Shown one piece after another: positions 24,414 through 37,528 of a stretch of DNA of 64,000 nucleotides. A program made the translations under genes and the position numbers. Below the pieces are notes generated by a model. The model was not told the DNA's origin. It did no database searches and worked only from the letters and a program-made list of their open reading frames with translations. Position 1 is the first letter of the stretch. Every line of letters begins with the position of its first letter. Where the stretch lies: assembly GCF_033568475.1 (NCBI RefSeq), contig NC_133123.1, forward strand, positions 4,464,001-4,528,000, in the 5' to 3' direction. The DNA is from Henckelia pumila (lineage: Eukaryota > Streptophyta > Magnoliopsida > Lamiales > Gesneriaceae).

Positions 24414-26405
24414 TCAATCAGCCTTTGTCACCATTACAGTTGAGCTGAGCATTTTCTGTGTTTCTTCAGCTACCTCTGTATTGTCCGTCTTCATTCTATC
24501 CAAAATCCATCCTGAATCTCCGCCGTCCCTGGTGTTTGCCTTAATTAAGGCACCATACATATGTTTACTTACTGGAATCACAGTCCTCAGTGACTGAAAA
24601 AAACCTTCTACCTGTTCAAATTCACCATTATCACCGAGCCATTCTAATATAGTTGTGATTTCAGCCGGCTTTGGTATCCATTTCATGTTTCTTTCCATTG
24701 CCGACAAAGCTTCCTTCATACATTCAAAAGCCTTCGCCATATTCTTAATATTTAAATATCCTGCGGAAACAATGGACCAACTGTTAGGGGTTGGTTTCTT
24801 TCCCTTTTGCACAAAATCACGAAGCATCGCCTCAGCCTTCTCCACAAGACCTTTCTGACAATACCAAATAAGAAGTACATTAGGTACTCTGAAGTCATAG
24901 TAGCGGCAAGAAGAATCCCAATGTTTTACCAATGCCTCCGCTGTTTCGACATCACCAAGTTTCAGTAGAGAACTTATCATGGTAATGTAGTCTCTGTTAA
25001 TTTGCTTTTTACAAGCAATTTTTTGCGAAACCCACAATCTCATCATTTCACCCTTATCTCCGAGATGTGCATAAAAGGAAATCAAATGATTGTAGCCCGT
25101 CGCATCTCCATGAATCTTTTCTTCTAACTTCTTCATGTAAGTTAGCGCCTTCTCCTTGTCATTAGCTTTAATGAACTGATAGGCCACTATTGAATAAGTA
25201 GCCCAATCAATGGATATGTCAGGCTGAGATTCAATCTCCTCTAGTAGCTTCCCCATGCCAATAAGATCAGATCTCTCTCCAAATGAGTTTATGCATATTC
25301 TGTAACTAAAATTGTTAGGAGCAACACCATTCGTTTTCATTTCTGAGAGAACCTCGGGGACTTTTTCAAGCTCGCCGGCCTTTTTGTAGAGTGCCATGAG
25401 ATTGTTGTAAGCAAGAGATGATGAAGCATATCCTCTATGTTTCATTTTCTCCATGTGGAGAAGTGTTTTCACCAAGAGTCCTTCTCTGGCATAAGAACTC
25501 AAGAGAGCACCATATCCTTTTTCATCTTTCTCTTGTTCACTCAGGTTATCGAAATATCTTTCTGCAGCTTGAGATCCACCGACTACACCAATCAAATCCA
25601 AATGCACAGCACGATCACCAGGTGAAAATGTAAATGCCTTATTAGAACTAATCCACTCAGAAATCTGCTACGACAAGCAATAGCATCCATTGTCAGAGAA
25701 TTTTTTAAGGCCACGCATATTTACAAACAAGCAAGCCGTGTTTGAGAATTGAGTTCGAACTCCAAACCGACATTAATATTCAGCTTTACGCAAGTCACAT
25801 GCTCTGTAGATTGGTTATTTCTACAACTTATTTTCTTTTTTTATTACCTTTTGTTTCTAGTTATTGTTAGCAAAATGTCACTATCAGATACATCGTGAAC
25901 TCTTTACACGAAGTAAATTCCATAATCAAGACAAGCAGAATTCCAGAAGACTGATTCTTAGCAAATCACCTCTTATTAATAATAGTGCAGACAATTATTT
26001 TTCAGAAGAAAAACCGATACTTTTCAACAAAAAGATGAAAAAGAAGGGATCCAAAAACGAAAGAAAAATGACAAAGACCAAAAACCACACCTGAAGTGCC
26101 TGAGAGAAACGCTTGCGACTTCGAAGATCTCTAATAAGGCGCAATACCTCACGGTTATGGACCTTCCTTCCCTCAGCAACCCATTGATCGAGAGCCTGAA
26201 CAATGTCGCGACCCTCTCCGACATGGCTAATTCTTGAAAACAAATTTCTGCATCTTGATGCCGAGTATTTTGGAGCATTTTCATGATCCACAGAAGTTGT
26301 AGCAATGGAGCAGGAGGGTGTCTTGAAAGACGAGGTTTTGCCCAAACCAACAAGAAATCTGGAGCGCGCGGACAGTAAAATCGATTCCTTTACGGCCGTG
26401 AACAT
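24414..26405 (-). CDS. P-class pentatricopeptide repeat protein, probably mitochondrial
   Basis: Two exons, 26091-26405 and 24414-25664, join in phase 0 (QALQ|ISEWISSN) to give 521 residues. The first about 45 residues are rich in Ser, Arg and Ala with no acidic start (MFTAVKESILLSARSRFLVG), as in mitochondrial presequences. About ten PPR units follow, for example GYGALLSSYAREGLLVKTLL, AYNNLMALYKKAGELEKV and GYNHLISFYAHLGDKGEMMR. No E or DYW tail is present, so it is P-class. Such proteins bind organellar RNA and affect stability, splicing or translation. It resembles the Arabidopsis At2g20710/At4g21705 subfamily, which has one intron after the same RFSQAL-type motif (recollection, not a search). 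The intron of 426 bp has a GTGTGG donor and a TAGCAG acceptor. The target RNA cannot be told from sequence. Confidence 0.9.
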
Positions 26406-27094
26406 TCTTGAAAAGGTGATAGTAAATGGATAGCGATCGTCTTATAGTTTTAAAAAAAAAAAAAAAAAAATGAAGAAGTGCTCACCGCTCACAAACCCAT
26501 TACAATTTACAAGTTAATTGAATTGATCGAGCATTGTCCAGCTCCAATGAGACATATATGGGGGAATAAAAATTATGTCAAATATACATATATATATATA
26601 TATATATATTTTTTATTTTTTGTAATTATAGGTCAACCAAACGTATCACGAACATAAATTTATATGACTGTCTCATAAAAAAACTTTCATATATATATAT
26701 ATATATATATTGAATAGAGATGATTTACTTTTCTTTCTTTATTTGTATAAAACTCATATTCTTATTTGTGAAAATGGTTTTCATATTTGTGAGAATGGTT
26801 TATATTATGGAAAAATATATTGAAGTAATACAAATAATTGAAATTAATGTTCATATACAATCTCACGACCAGATCACATACAAAAGGGAAGTGGACAGAC
26901 ATTGTCCATATGTGAACATCCCACAAATGTAGAGGTGTTCCGGTTATACAGTATCATATTTGTACAACTGAAGAATATAATGTGATCCAGGTTGAGTTCA
27001 AGTTACTGTAATAGCTCTCTGACAAGAACTACATAATGCGTACAGCATATATAAGCAGTCCATCTATACAAACTATACAACATGAAAATGGAAA
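26406..27094. other. Intergenic DNA with AT microsatellites
   Basis: Holds a poly-A run (about 26451-26470) and two AT dinucleotide runs (about 26585-26609 and 26689-26710). No gene is seen; the last part is probably 3' UTR of the RING gene. Confidence 0.5.
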
Positions 27095-27865
27095 CTAAAA
27101 AAGGATAAGGCACAGAACAATGCAGCAGAAAAGGAAGATGGATACTCTGTTAAGTGACTTGTCCAACTGCATTTCTTGCCTCCTCATCCTGGGGCTACCG
27201 GTTCCTGGAAAGTGGTGAGAATTGGAATATGGATGTGCAAACAAACTCGAGTCTAGGCTCCCAAACATTCTGGCAAACACCATTTCACTAACCATGTTAA
27301 TGGTTGGACTGATGATATTTGTTGTTGCCGTGTAATTACTAAACGGTTGGGTAAAATATTGATGTTGATGGAATCTTCGGTTCTGTGGCCGAAATGGGTT
27401 CTGATGGTTCGGCTGACTTGGATCCGAAGTCACTGATGTTGCAGTGGCGAGCATGGCATTCGTCCCGATTGCTGGTGGTCTCTGGGGTATGGCCAAGTCC
27501 AGTTGTGAAGGTTTCTTGGCTTCAAATTTGGATGCCGAGGATGTACCACGACCATACAAGGGAACCATTGACGAGGTAGAGATGTAAGATTTACAAACTG
27601 GGCATTTAGGTTGCCCATCTGAATCGGGTGAGGTGTTTTGAACCTGAAGCCATTTGTAAATGCATGGCCAACAGTATAGATGTCCGCAAAGTGTGACTAC
27701 AGGGTCGTTAGATGAATCCAAACAAATGTTGCAATCAAAGCATCCATTTACATTTTCTGAAGCTGTTGCTGACGCTGATACAGAATTCAGTTTTTGTTTG
27801 AGCAAACCATTCCCCTCGGCACCGAAATTGTTGGCAGGGGAATCAAAGTTTTGCTGAAAAGCCAT
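27095..27865 (-). CDS. RMA-type RING E3 ubiquitin ligase, ER membrane-anchored
   Basis: A single coding exon of 256 residues. A C3HC4 RING spans C45-C91 (CNICLD, VTLCGHLYCWPCIYKWL, PKCPVCKSYIS). A Gln/Asn/Pro-rich middle follows, and the C-terminal hydrophobic segment VSIFLFCCIVLCLILF (241-256) is a tail anchor. This order and length match plant RMA proteins (relatives of RNF5). They sit in the ER membrane and ubiquitinate clients such as aquaporins in ER quality control and drought response (family knowledge). The ATG at 27865 opens MAFQQNF; an acceptor-like TTTATGCAG sits four bases upstream, so a 5' UTR intron is likely. No defect is seen. Confidence 0.9.
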   Translation of the reverse strand: MAFQQNFDSPANNFGAEGNGLLKQKLNSVSASATASENVNGCFDCNICLDSSNDPVVTLCGHLYCWPCIYKWLQVQNTSPDSDGQPKCPVCKSYISTSSMVPLYGRGTSSASKFEAKKPSQLDLAIPQRPPAIGTNAMLATATSVTSDPSQPNHQNPFRPQNRRFHQHQYFTQPFSNYTATTNIISPTINMVSEMVFARMFGSLDSSLFAHPYSNSHHFPGTGSPRMRRQEMQLDKSLNRVSIFLFCCIVLCLILF

Positions 27866-29760
27866 AAAACTGCATAAAGAGAGACCGGGATATGTAAATC
27901 TTTGGAACAGAGTGGGGGAAATACAGGTTACAATCACTAGTAGATTATTTTGCATTATACATATAGCACTCAAGTAAAGACTGTCCTTCCAAATAAATAA
28001 AAAAACAAAGACGGTATGGATGTTGATGCAAGATTAGGTTTCCTGCACACAGATTATAGTGGAACACACGTCTTTACGAAAAATACCTCGAGAAAAAGTG
28101 GAAGATGCAATCATGCAACATGCATGGATGATAACAAAACATAGAAACAATAAAGTAAGATAACTCGAAGATCTGAAGCAGTCACAATTAGCTGAGGCCC
28201 AAGATACAGAGTCGAGTAGAAGAATTAAATATGTCAATCTGTGGGTGATTGTTTAGTAGAAACTCAAGTTTACTATCAGTTTAGAAGGAATGACGGTCCA
28301 CAAACATTGTAGGTGATATATTCAAAGCCTTCAAAGTTCCATAATCAATATTCATTGTATCTGAAATGATATCCTTACAAAAGATAAAAACCTTCATGAA
28401 AACCATCATGTGCTTGAGTTGCTCTGGATTCCACTGTTGCAAAATCATTTTTAATTGAATAAAATACAAACAAACTGATTATTTTATAGCAACTGATAAA
28501 ACCTAAACTCAACCGTCCTATTTCAAGAAAACAAACTACTAAAAAATTCAATGATGCAGAAAATCGAGAAATGAAAGAGATGCCTTTGTGGTTTATCCTC
28601 CTTGAGGACGGTCATGTTACTTGATCTTATCCTATCTTACCTAAACAATTAAAACATCACAGTTCACACTTTTAAAATATTATTATTACCAACCTTTCAA
28701 CGCAACTATAATACTCCAAAAGAAGCAAAAAAAACAATATTTTATCCATCCATTGGATTCCAACGATGCCGTGCTCGATTATTTCTATAACTAGGTTCTA
28801 CCAAAAAAAAAGGGCTCTTCCAATTTCCAAATTCCATTTATTAGGGACAGTTGCACCAGCATCCAAAAGTAGAAGAGATTGTACAGGAAAATGTCATTGG
28901 ATCAGCTGGCAAAAACGTCGGAGGTTGGATTTGATAAACAAACCTTCACAAAGATCCAGGATCTTTATCCTTGAGAGGTCTACAATAACTTTTGGAGAGC
29001 CAAATTGCAGAAAAAATTTCACAAATCAATTTAAAAAATTGCAAAAGAATCTATTTTTCTCATCTTCCGTTGACATGAGAACACGTTGATTCATGAAAAT
29101 AAAGGGAACAAAAAATTTCTTTGAGTTTCATGTGAAATACTTTTGTATGAAATAGACTCCAAACCAAAACTCAAAAGACGGTCATATGTATTCATCTCTA
29201 CGCCGCATGATTAAAAAGGCAGTTAAATAATAAATAAATTTCTCAAGATATAAACCTTACTTTGATTGGGATTTGGGAAAGAAGCAAGGAAAATATACAC
29301 ATCGCCACAAACACCAGCCCGAAAAATGACGAAAATTTCCTAATGCTAATATAATAAGCTAAAATCTGGGGAGAAAGCCATTAAAAAAAACACCTCGTTC
29401 AAAAAAAGAAGAAAAAAAAAACAAACATGAAATGCTAGCGGTCCATAACAAGGCAACAAAACCCCAAACGATCGTAAATACAAATGAATAAATAAAGATA
29501 TTCAGAATTCCATACAATTTAAAAAAAAAAAAAGGAAATCGTACCGGGATGAAGGAGAATATGGATGGATAGCGTACACCTGCAGCAATGTACAGAGAAA
29601 AGAGGAAATGGAACAAACAATGGCGGATGGATTATGAGCAGTTGAGGATAATGAGGATGGAGAAAGAGATTCGTAGCATATAAAGCGGCGAGGAGGTTTA
29701 GGTGGACCGCGTCGTAGGATATTAATTTGCTCATGAGTGTATCACACGCGCCACCTTCCG
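27866..29760 (-). other. Upstream region and probable 5' UTR intron of the RMA-type gene
   Basis: No coding sequence is supported. The acceptor-like motif next to the ATG implies a leader exon upstream. GC-richer DNA at about 29550-29760 is a candidate promoter and first exon. Which base starts the transcript cannot be told. Confidence 0.35.
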
Positions 29761-31367
29761 TGTCATGTCATGAAATTAAAATTTGAGAAAAAATAATATG
29801 AGACGAATCGATTTTGTTAAACAAATATATTATTTAAGTTATTCATAAAAATATATTATTTTTATATCAAAATTATTACTTTTTTTAATACAAAATTATT
29901 ACTTTTTAATTTCACTCTTATCTTAACTAGTGGGACACCACCACTTGGAGTCTGAGTGAACATAAATCAAACCAAACCCACCAAAAACCAATTCAAACGA
30001 GAGTAGGCACGGTTTCCTATATATATTTTTGTGATATTAGTCGATTATATTCATTTTTTGGTTAAAAAAGATATTTTAAACATAAAAACTAATTGATCGA
30101 GTTTGGATATTTCTCTCATAAAATATACTTATGAAACGGTCTTATGTAAGTTTTTGGTGTTCAAACAAATGCATTGAGTGTATGTCTTTTTCACTAGTAA
30201 ATATTTTGTGAGACGGTATCACGGATATTTATTTGTAAAACGTGTTAATCATACATATATTTATAATAAAAAATTCGATTAGGCATAAAAGGTAATTTTT
30301 CATGGATGAACCATAATAAAATATTCATATCATAAAATTGATTCGTGAGACCATATCAAATTTTAATATATTATATATATGTAATTTAGTTTAATTTATC
30401 GAAATATGTCTACTCTCTGAAGAAAACAATTGGATTCAATGTATCAAACAGAAAAAATCCATTAATTTTATCCAACTCTCAAGAATCATAATCAGAACTA
30501 CGGTAACGTACCAGAATCCATGATTTATGAACGATTATGGGTGATGATCTTCAATCTTGCAGTTATCGTTTGAAACCAAAAAGTTCTGTCGATGGGAAAC
30601 AAAACCGATGCGTTGTTCTGCAAAATTGGGACCATAACTTTTTTTATAATTAAATAAGTTTTCACTATTTCTAATTTGGCCCTTCAACAAATCAGAAATA
30701 TCATATATTGTATCCACACAATAATATCATGACAATTAAGTCGTTAAATAAATTATTTAATTATAAATTAGACCACATCCATTTATAACTTGTTTAATAG
30801 AAGACATTTAAACATTTAAAATTACAGTTATAACCCCAAAAATTCCAACACTCTCTTTATTTATTTTTTTATTGGAGAAGATAATTTTTTGTATTGGATC
30901 TTCAAACTCAAGATCTCGTTCAACATTTGAGATTTTGTTGTCAAATGAGTCATAGACACTATCTGATTGGTCGATGAATTAAATCCCCCTCATGACATAC
31001 CTATTTATTTTTGGAAAATTTACTTTTTAATTTATGTTCACGCCTCATGGGTACAATTGGAATCTACTCAGGTTGGAATATACTTGTGAGGCTGAACAAT
31101 GAGGGTGGTGTTTTCGCACCATGTTGTCATGCTTGCCTTGAACAAATTTATTTATATGCTGTATTTTAAATTAATTTTTGATATTCTATATATCACCGAT
31201 TAATCGATTAAATGATAAAGTGGTATGCTTTAAAATGACTCAATTATATGTTTTAAATTTTAATCACGACATCTACATGATACCTAAAAAAACAATGACA
31301 CTGATATTTTTTAAAAAAGAACAACTTATATTGTTTTTTTTTTTTTTGGTTGTATGATTCTATTAGT
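29761..31367. other. AT-rich intergenic DNA with decayed repeats
   Basis: No gene. Degraded GTGAGACGG-type repeats occur near 30090-30360 (entered separately). The stretch 30870-30990 contains CAAGATCTCGTTCAAC and could be another decayed SINE, but I cannot show its boxes convincingly. Confidence 0.4.
30090..30360. repeat. Degraded GTGAGACGG-type inverted-repeat elements
   Basis: One end, ACGGTCTTATGTAAGTTTTT, lies near 30135. A second copy begins TTTTGTGAGACGGTATCACG near 30205 and ends ATTCGTGAGACCATATC near 30355, giving inverted ends about 150 bp apart. It belongs to the same family as the copies near 10930 and 11645. Confidence 0.5.
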
Positions 31368-32235
31368 CAGTGGCGGACCTACATGGTGCCGCAAGGGTGC
31401 GATCGCCCCCCCTGAAATTTAAAAAAAAATTAGTATTATATACATAATATCACTATTAAATATAAATTTAATTGTAACTGCCTCTTTGAAATTATTTTTA
31501 ATAAAAACTTAGTACTATGTATATGTATATATATATCTAAAATATTAATATAATTTTATATTGATTAAAAAGTCTTTGATGAATAAGATAAGAATAAATT
31601 TATTTTGGGATATAATATATTTGACATTATGCTTTTTATTGTTCCATATCTTTTTAAAGATCGAAAACGAAAAGTTTTTTTGACTTGAATGTGATAAGGG
31701 AAATTTAATTATCCATCTGATTTCATCAAATTAAAGATATTTTAGTACCAACTTGATAACTTTATTTTTTTACATTTGAAAATAACAATTAGTTATCTGA
31801 AGTTGTTGAGATTAGCGAACTTGCTAAAAGAATGGTTCAATAAAAAAAATCAATTATATCATTGGGTAAACAGATTTACTTTTAAATTTAGCATTATTAT
31901 TATTGTTGCAACTATAAAGATAGTGTTATCAGCAATGAAAATCATAAAAATATTACTTTGTAATAGGTTGGGAGATGATATGTTGTTAAATGATTGTTTG
32001 ATACCATATATTGAGCGATGTGTGTTTGAGACAATTGATAATATATGTATTATTCATCATTTTTTTTTGATTGAGTATTATTCATTATTTTCATATTATA
32101 AAATCTTGGTAAGTGTTATTGTAAAAACATATGAAGCTAATTATATATGACATTTGTTATATATTTTGTGTTGTATTAATTTTTTAAATTTGTTGAGTTC
32201 GCCCCTCCTGGTTAAAAATCCTGGGTACGCTACTG
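31368..32235 (+). mobile_element. hAT transposon relic with perfect 8-bp target duplication
   Basis: CTATTAGT stands on both sides (31360-31367 and 32236-32243). The ends read CAGTGGCGGACCTA and, in reverse, CAGTAGCGTACCCAGG, with further pairing inside (GCGCCCCC-like and TTCGCCCCTCC). An 868-bp body is too small for a full hAT. The frame 31776-32150 resembles the C-terminal dimerisation region of TTF-finger hAT transposases: VLSAMKIIKILLCNRLGDD and LNDCLIPYIER match the usual SAMKIIKNRLRNRMGDE and LNDCLIVYIE pattern as I recall it. It is an internally deleted, non-coding derivative. Confidence 0.85.
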
Positions 32236-32591
32236 CTATTAGTTGAGAGAGATACTTTGTTAGAATTAAGCTCTAACCCAAAAACTCATTAAATCTTCCG
32301 ATAATTGGAGATTTTAATAACAATTAACACAAAAATTCCCATAAAATTATCTCACAGGTCAATATAATAGAACTGGTCGGTTATATGTTTTGACATTAAA
32401 AAATAATACAATTTCATGATGTCAAATATTATATATGTTTCATAAAATAATCCGTACAAACGTCTCGTATAAATTTTTGTGAAATACTATTTTTTATATT
32501 AAGATTATTACTTTTTTACTCAAGTAACAAACATGTCGATGTACTCAAGTAACCAACTTTAACATTAATTATTATATTTATATTAGACTAT

Positions 32592-32947
32592 GGTACCGTT
32601 TGGTACAAGTATAATTAGTACTTGTACAACTTATCCTATCCAATCTCATGTTCTTCTCGTAATATTATTTATCCATCTATTAATTATTTATTTTAAATCA
32701 ATCAAATCATTAATCATTTATCTTACATCAATCAAATCATTGAATTTAAATTACTATATTACCCTTATAAATAATATTATTTATATTTTATTTATTTTTA
32801 AAAGGACAAAATGATAATTTATATTTTTAATATAAAATTCAATCAATCAAATCAAATACTAAATTAACTATTATTTTATATTATTTTATATTATATTATA
32901 TTACTTATCCAAGTATTATTTATCATATCCTCGAATCAAACGGTGCC
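32592..32947. mobile_element. PIF/Harbinger-like MITE (Tourist type)
   Basis: The left end GGTACCGTTTGGTACAAG and the right end, in reverse GGCACCGTTTGATTCGAG, are inverted repeats. TAT stands directly outside each end, as expected for a 3-bp target duplication. The 356-bp interior is AT-rich and holds direct repeats of ATCAATCAAATCATT. No coding capacity. Confidence 0.7.
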
Positions 32948-35900
32948 TATATGTATACACACATCCAATAAAAATATAAGAAAAGAAAACACCCTAAAAT
33001 GTCAATTTATTTTTTTGTACAGCTATTTTTTTTAGTTTTAGGAGAAAATCTATCCTCCATCTAGTGCGTTACACCCGGCAGGAATCAGGTAATTAGACGC
33101 GTAGGGCCCACGTATAATTCACGTGGAACTAAGATATGGGCCAACTTTGAGTGGATAAAGATGAAATGGGCTGACGCGTCCAATTGGGGCCCTAACTTGG
33201 ACAACATTAATTCGTATCTATCCGAATCCTTTCCCCCCCTCGATCTACTCAATCGTATTGTCCTCCTTGTCACGATTGAAGTGTAAAATATACAGTGCAT
33301 TTAAATAGCTGTTTTTTTATAAAAAAAATTAATTACAAGATGAATTTATGATCTTATAGTTTAATTTTTAACAAAATCAAGATTATAAGACAAATTCATC
33401 ATTTTATTTGGCCTCATATTTTTTTTTTAGCATTTTAATGTGTTGTTATTTATCAAAATTACTTTCATTTTGTGTGTTTTTTTTAACGAAAATGTCACTC
33501 AATTGATATGTGCGTTTGTTTTGATGACTATCTGTTTACAAACATGAAACTTTTTTTTTTTTTTTTTTTTGCATTTTTTAATTTTATCATTTCTTAAAAA
33601 AAGCGGACAATACAAAAACACAGCGCGTGAACTAAGTATTAATATTTATCAGGTAATATCACATGATTAAATTAATCAATATACACACGATGTGCCAAGT
33701 ATATATGTTAATCAAACTAAATTACATGTAAATATTATAACAAGAAATATGACCCAAAAAAAAAGCCTAACATGATTAAATGAGAAAATTTATTATGTGA
33801 CAAACTATGTTACACCACTAGACACTAATTGATTGATATATGTGTTAATTTACATATTTAAAAAACTATCATATCAATAAAAACTTAATAATTGAAATTA
33901 ACTGTAGATATAATAAAAAATATTACAACTATCACGTGTCAATTTTTTTCGATTAATTAAAGAATAGATAAAAACTCCTCTCACAAGTCTATTTTTTCAA
34001 AACTTTTGCAAAAGTTTCAAAAGCCGAACAAACTAAAGTCTTTTTTTTTTTTTTAAAAAAAAACACAATGCGAACAAACTAAAGTTCGACTAACACAAGG
34101 CACGATAAAATCTGTTATAAAAAATAAATACCTCCAAAATTATTTTCTGCCAAAAAAAAAAGAAAAGAAAAAAGAGCACAATAATTGAGTGGTTACACTG
34201 TACTTTTAAAGTTTTATGTCGGTTACATGTCTTTCAAGCTAATGTTTGCCGTTGATAGAGAAGATATCAATAATGTGTGGCATGACATTTTGTCAAATTT
34301 TAGGTAAGTGTTATAGTTGATTTATTTATTGTGAGCGATAATACCAAATCATTAAATTGTTAAAATTCAATTGCTAGAACTGTGGATAAGCAAGCAACAT
34401 ATTTTAATTACTTGTCTTAAAATTACATGTATTGCCTTGCATGTTTTTACACTCAATTCGTCTTTATCGGAGTTTTACAACTTCACCAAAACGAAAACCG
34501 AACAAAACCCAAAAAACAATAATAAATAAATAAAAAGAAAAGAGAAAGTTGTTTTATCATTAACCATTTTAACAACGCTCTGTGATAAAGTACACAAATT
34601 AATGAACTTGGAAAAAAGTATTAAATTGTCAAATTTTGAAGTACACAAATTAATGCTCTAAAAAAAGGGACACAAATCAATGAACTTTTAAAAAGTATGG
34701 ATGAATTGTCAACCTTTGAATTTTTATTTTTATTTTTTTAGTTTTTTTTTTTGTGAAAAAGTGTACGAAAAAATAAAGGGTTGACCAAAAACTTTTTATT
34801 TTTTTAATTGAAAAATAATAATAAAAAAATAGTATACAATAGAGGGGCCACGAGCCCACGACTAGCAATAATCACGATTAACAAAAAATCAACATGCCCT
34901 TTTCGCCATAGTTCCGCGAAAAATCGCAAGGAAACTAGGAAAGGATAGTAATGTCACATATAGTAAAATGATATATAGTAAAAATGACTTAACGAATAAA
35001 ATAATCAGCATTTTCTAATATATCTATAACAGTTCACTAATAATTTATAGCTTACTACTACTCAATAAAAATAGATCGCAGAAGATAACCCTCATTTCAT
35101 AGATATTATATTTTGTTGTTTTCCTACATAAATATATAGAAGCTTTACATTTTTTTACCTTCACAAAAATAATTCATTATTTATTTTCTAACTAATATAA
35201 AAGCCTTTGGAATAATTATAAACAAATACGTCATTTTTTAAAACACAAATACAAAAACTATAATATTTGATGCACACACTTTCAATTTCATAACATTATA
35301 ATAAATTAAATATTATATATTATTAAGTAGATCTCTTGTGAGACGATGAAGAATCAACTTTTTTTCATATTAAAAATAAAAAAAATAATATTTTTTTTTA
35401 TGATTGACCAACCCTTCGCTCCGAGGGACCGTAGCCTCCGAAAATCCGTAATAAATTGGGATAAACAAAGTTTTGTTCACACGTCCGAAGCCCAAAATCT
35501 TAATAATATCCCGGAAGCCCATCAATTATGCATAATTATAATTTATAGCCGGAAAAATTGATGCTTTGCGTTACGACTTACGATTTTAGTGATCCGGTTG
35601 GAGAAATCTAAACGAGCCAGCGGTTGCGGTGGGACAAAACAGGTCGACCCGATAATTTATTTGAAAAAAAATGAAATTTTATAATTTTCATAATTTTTTT
35701 GTGAATAACAGCATAAAAAATAATGTATGTTTTTTTAAGGAAAATTTAAAACTAAGTATTTGATGTGTTTTTAATATCTTAAATTATTTTCTCAAAAAAT
35801 AAATCTTATATTATTATTTTTTATAATAAAATTTCTATTTATGTTGTTCATATTGTTCGGATATGTATCTTTATTAAAAAAATATTAGTGTCTTTGCACA

Positions 35901-36178
35901 CGTAATACATGTGTATATATTGTTTATATTTTAAAATATTATATTTTGTGAGATGAAATATTGATTGGAAAAAACTTGATTTTTTATTTTAAAATAGAAA
36001 ATAAATCGACCAAGTTATTAAAAAAATTAATTGATAATATATAAAATTAATGGTATTTAATAAAGGTAGATTTAAATTAATGATAGTTAATAAATGTAAA
36101 TATGAAAGTTCACATAAATATACCAAAAATAGTTATTATAGTACCTTCTTGTTTTATTATTTAGTTATAGATAATCAG
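32948..36178. other. Long AT-rich intergenic stretch
   Basis: No gene is supported. Two islands of higher GC stand out: 33065-33290 and 35400-35650. The first includes GGGCCCACG and TGGGCC-like motifs and could be a decayed promoter. The second resembles a leader or gene remnant but carries no convincing frame. The rest is AT-rich with homopolymer runs (for example about 33549-33570). Confidence 0.4.
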
Positions 36179-36360
36179 TGATAGTAAAGCTTTTATGATT
36201 TATTTTATTGTGATATTTATTATTTGTTCTTGTAAAACTGTTTTTTTTTTCTTTTCTTTTTTTTTGGATAGTAAAGCTTTTTATGATTTATTTTATTGTG
36301 ACATTTATTATTTGTTCTAGTAAAACTGTTTTTTTTTTCTTTTTTTTTTTTTTTTTTTTG
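36179..36360. repeat. Tandem duplication of about 90 bp
   Basis: The unit starting GATAGTAAAGCTTTTATG (36179-36268) is repeated at 36269-36360 with few changes. Both units end in a long T-rich tract. Confidence 0.8.
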
Positions 36361-36371
36361 AAATACTAACA

Positions 36372-36780
36372 GTGTGTTTGGTGGATAGAATTTGGAGGGG
36401 ATTTGAATTTACAAATATTGTTTTAGTGTTTGACAAAATAAAATTTTAAAACGGGATTGATATTTGACAGTATTTTATTGGATTTCATTTAACTAAGTGA
36501 AATCTTTACAATTTCGGATTTCATGGGATTTCATGGGATTTGAGTTTATAAAATAATAAAATTATTTCTAACAATACATTTATAAACTTTAGTTATAAAT
36601 TTAAGTTTTTTAAACATTTTTTTAAAAAAATATCACTTTCCTAAAATTTATGCTAGCAAATTCCAATATGTATTTTAACTTTTTTCCAAACACCAAAATG
36701 AAAATTGAATTCCAGGAATTCCAATTCCAAATCCAATTCCAAATTCTATTTTTTTAAGCATCCAAACACACTAAAGTATT
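36372..36780. mobile_element. MITE with GTGTGTTTGG inverted ends, copy 1
   Basis: The left end CAGTGTGTTTGGTGG and the right end CATCCAAACACACT are inverted. The interior repeats GGGATTTCATGGGATTT and ATTCCAATTCCAAATCC. The same interior appears at about 57140-57625, so this is a family with at least two copies here. The short inverted ends and about 400 bp size suggest PIF/Harbinger or hAT derivatives; the target duplication is unclear. Confidence 0.6.
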
Positions 36781-37528
36781 AGTCACTTTTCATTTTTTTT
36801 TAAATTTTCTTTTACCTTTTTGGTGGGTTGGCCAATATAACCCCTAACCCGCAACCCACAGCGAGGTGGCTCTATACATAATAGAGAGATATTAAACTAA
36901 ATCCAAGCATACGGTTTGTTATTCCAAGTTCCTCTTCTCGAATTCATTGGCTCCGATTCATTTTCTTATTTAGCCGGTCATCAGACAAAACCAAAGCACT
37001 TTCTCAAGTCTTGACAATTACTCCGGCTAACATATAACTTGGGCTTGGGCCGCCCTTCCAAGCCCTGCCTTTAAAGGCGGGCCGCCCCTAATGTTATTGA
37101 ACGTGAGGTCCACGTGATCACAATTCACAGTATAGGCTACTGCATGCATATATATCAGCTAAAAATAGTTCAAAACTCAAGAATCGAGGGCCCTCATTTA
37201 TTATAAGGACTCGGGACAAAATGAGATTACAAAAAAGTAATCTCGGGATGGACTGAAGCTGTATCAAAGTGAGAGTAAAAGACAATCTTCGAGAGAAATA
37301 CACATATCAGAATCAGATTGGAAGCATCGCCGAAGCAACGTTGAGGAAGGAAGTAATTTAATAATTAACATTATGTTGTAGAAAACATGACAGAGAGTGG
37401 ATCAACTATACATGAAATTTATCGAGTTTATTATAGCAATGGTTGCACTGTCGACGGGTAAAAGGAAAGACACAAGTGTGAGAGACCGCTTCCCTGAAGG
37501 CAAATTTGTAGAATTACGGATTACCACT
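36781..37528. other. Intergenic DNA and 3' flank of thioredoxin m
   Basis: No gene. GC-richer sequence near 37040-37110 includes GGGCTTGGGCCGCCC. The last 100-200 bases are probably 3' UTR of the minus-strand thioredoxin gene. Confidence 0.35.

Noticed and set aside
31776-32150. Open frame of 124 residues as a host gene
   Set aside because: It lies entirely inside the hAT relic and matches transposase end sequence in pattern, so it is element sequence.
35400-35650. GC-richer island as a gene remnant
   Set aside because: No frame with recognisable sequence; could be a decayed promoter or leader, not supportable as a gene.
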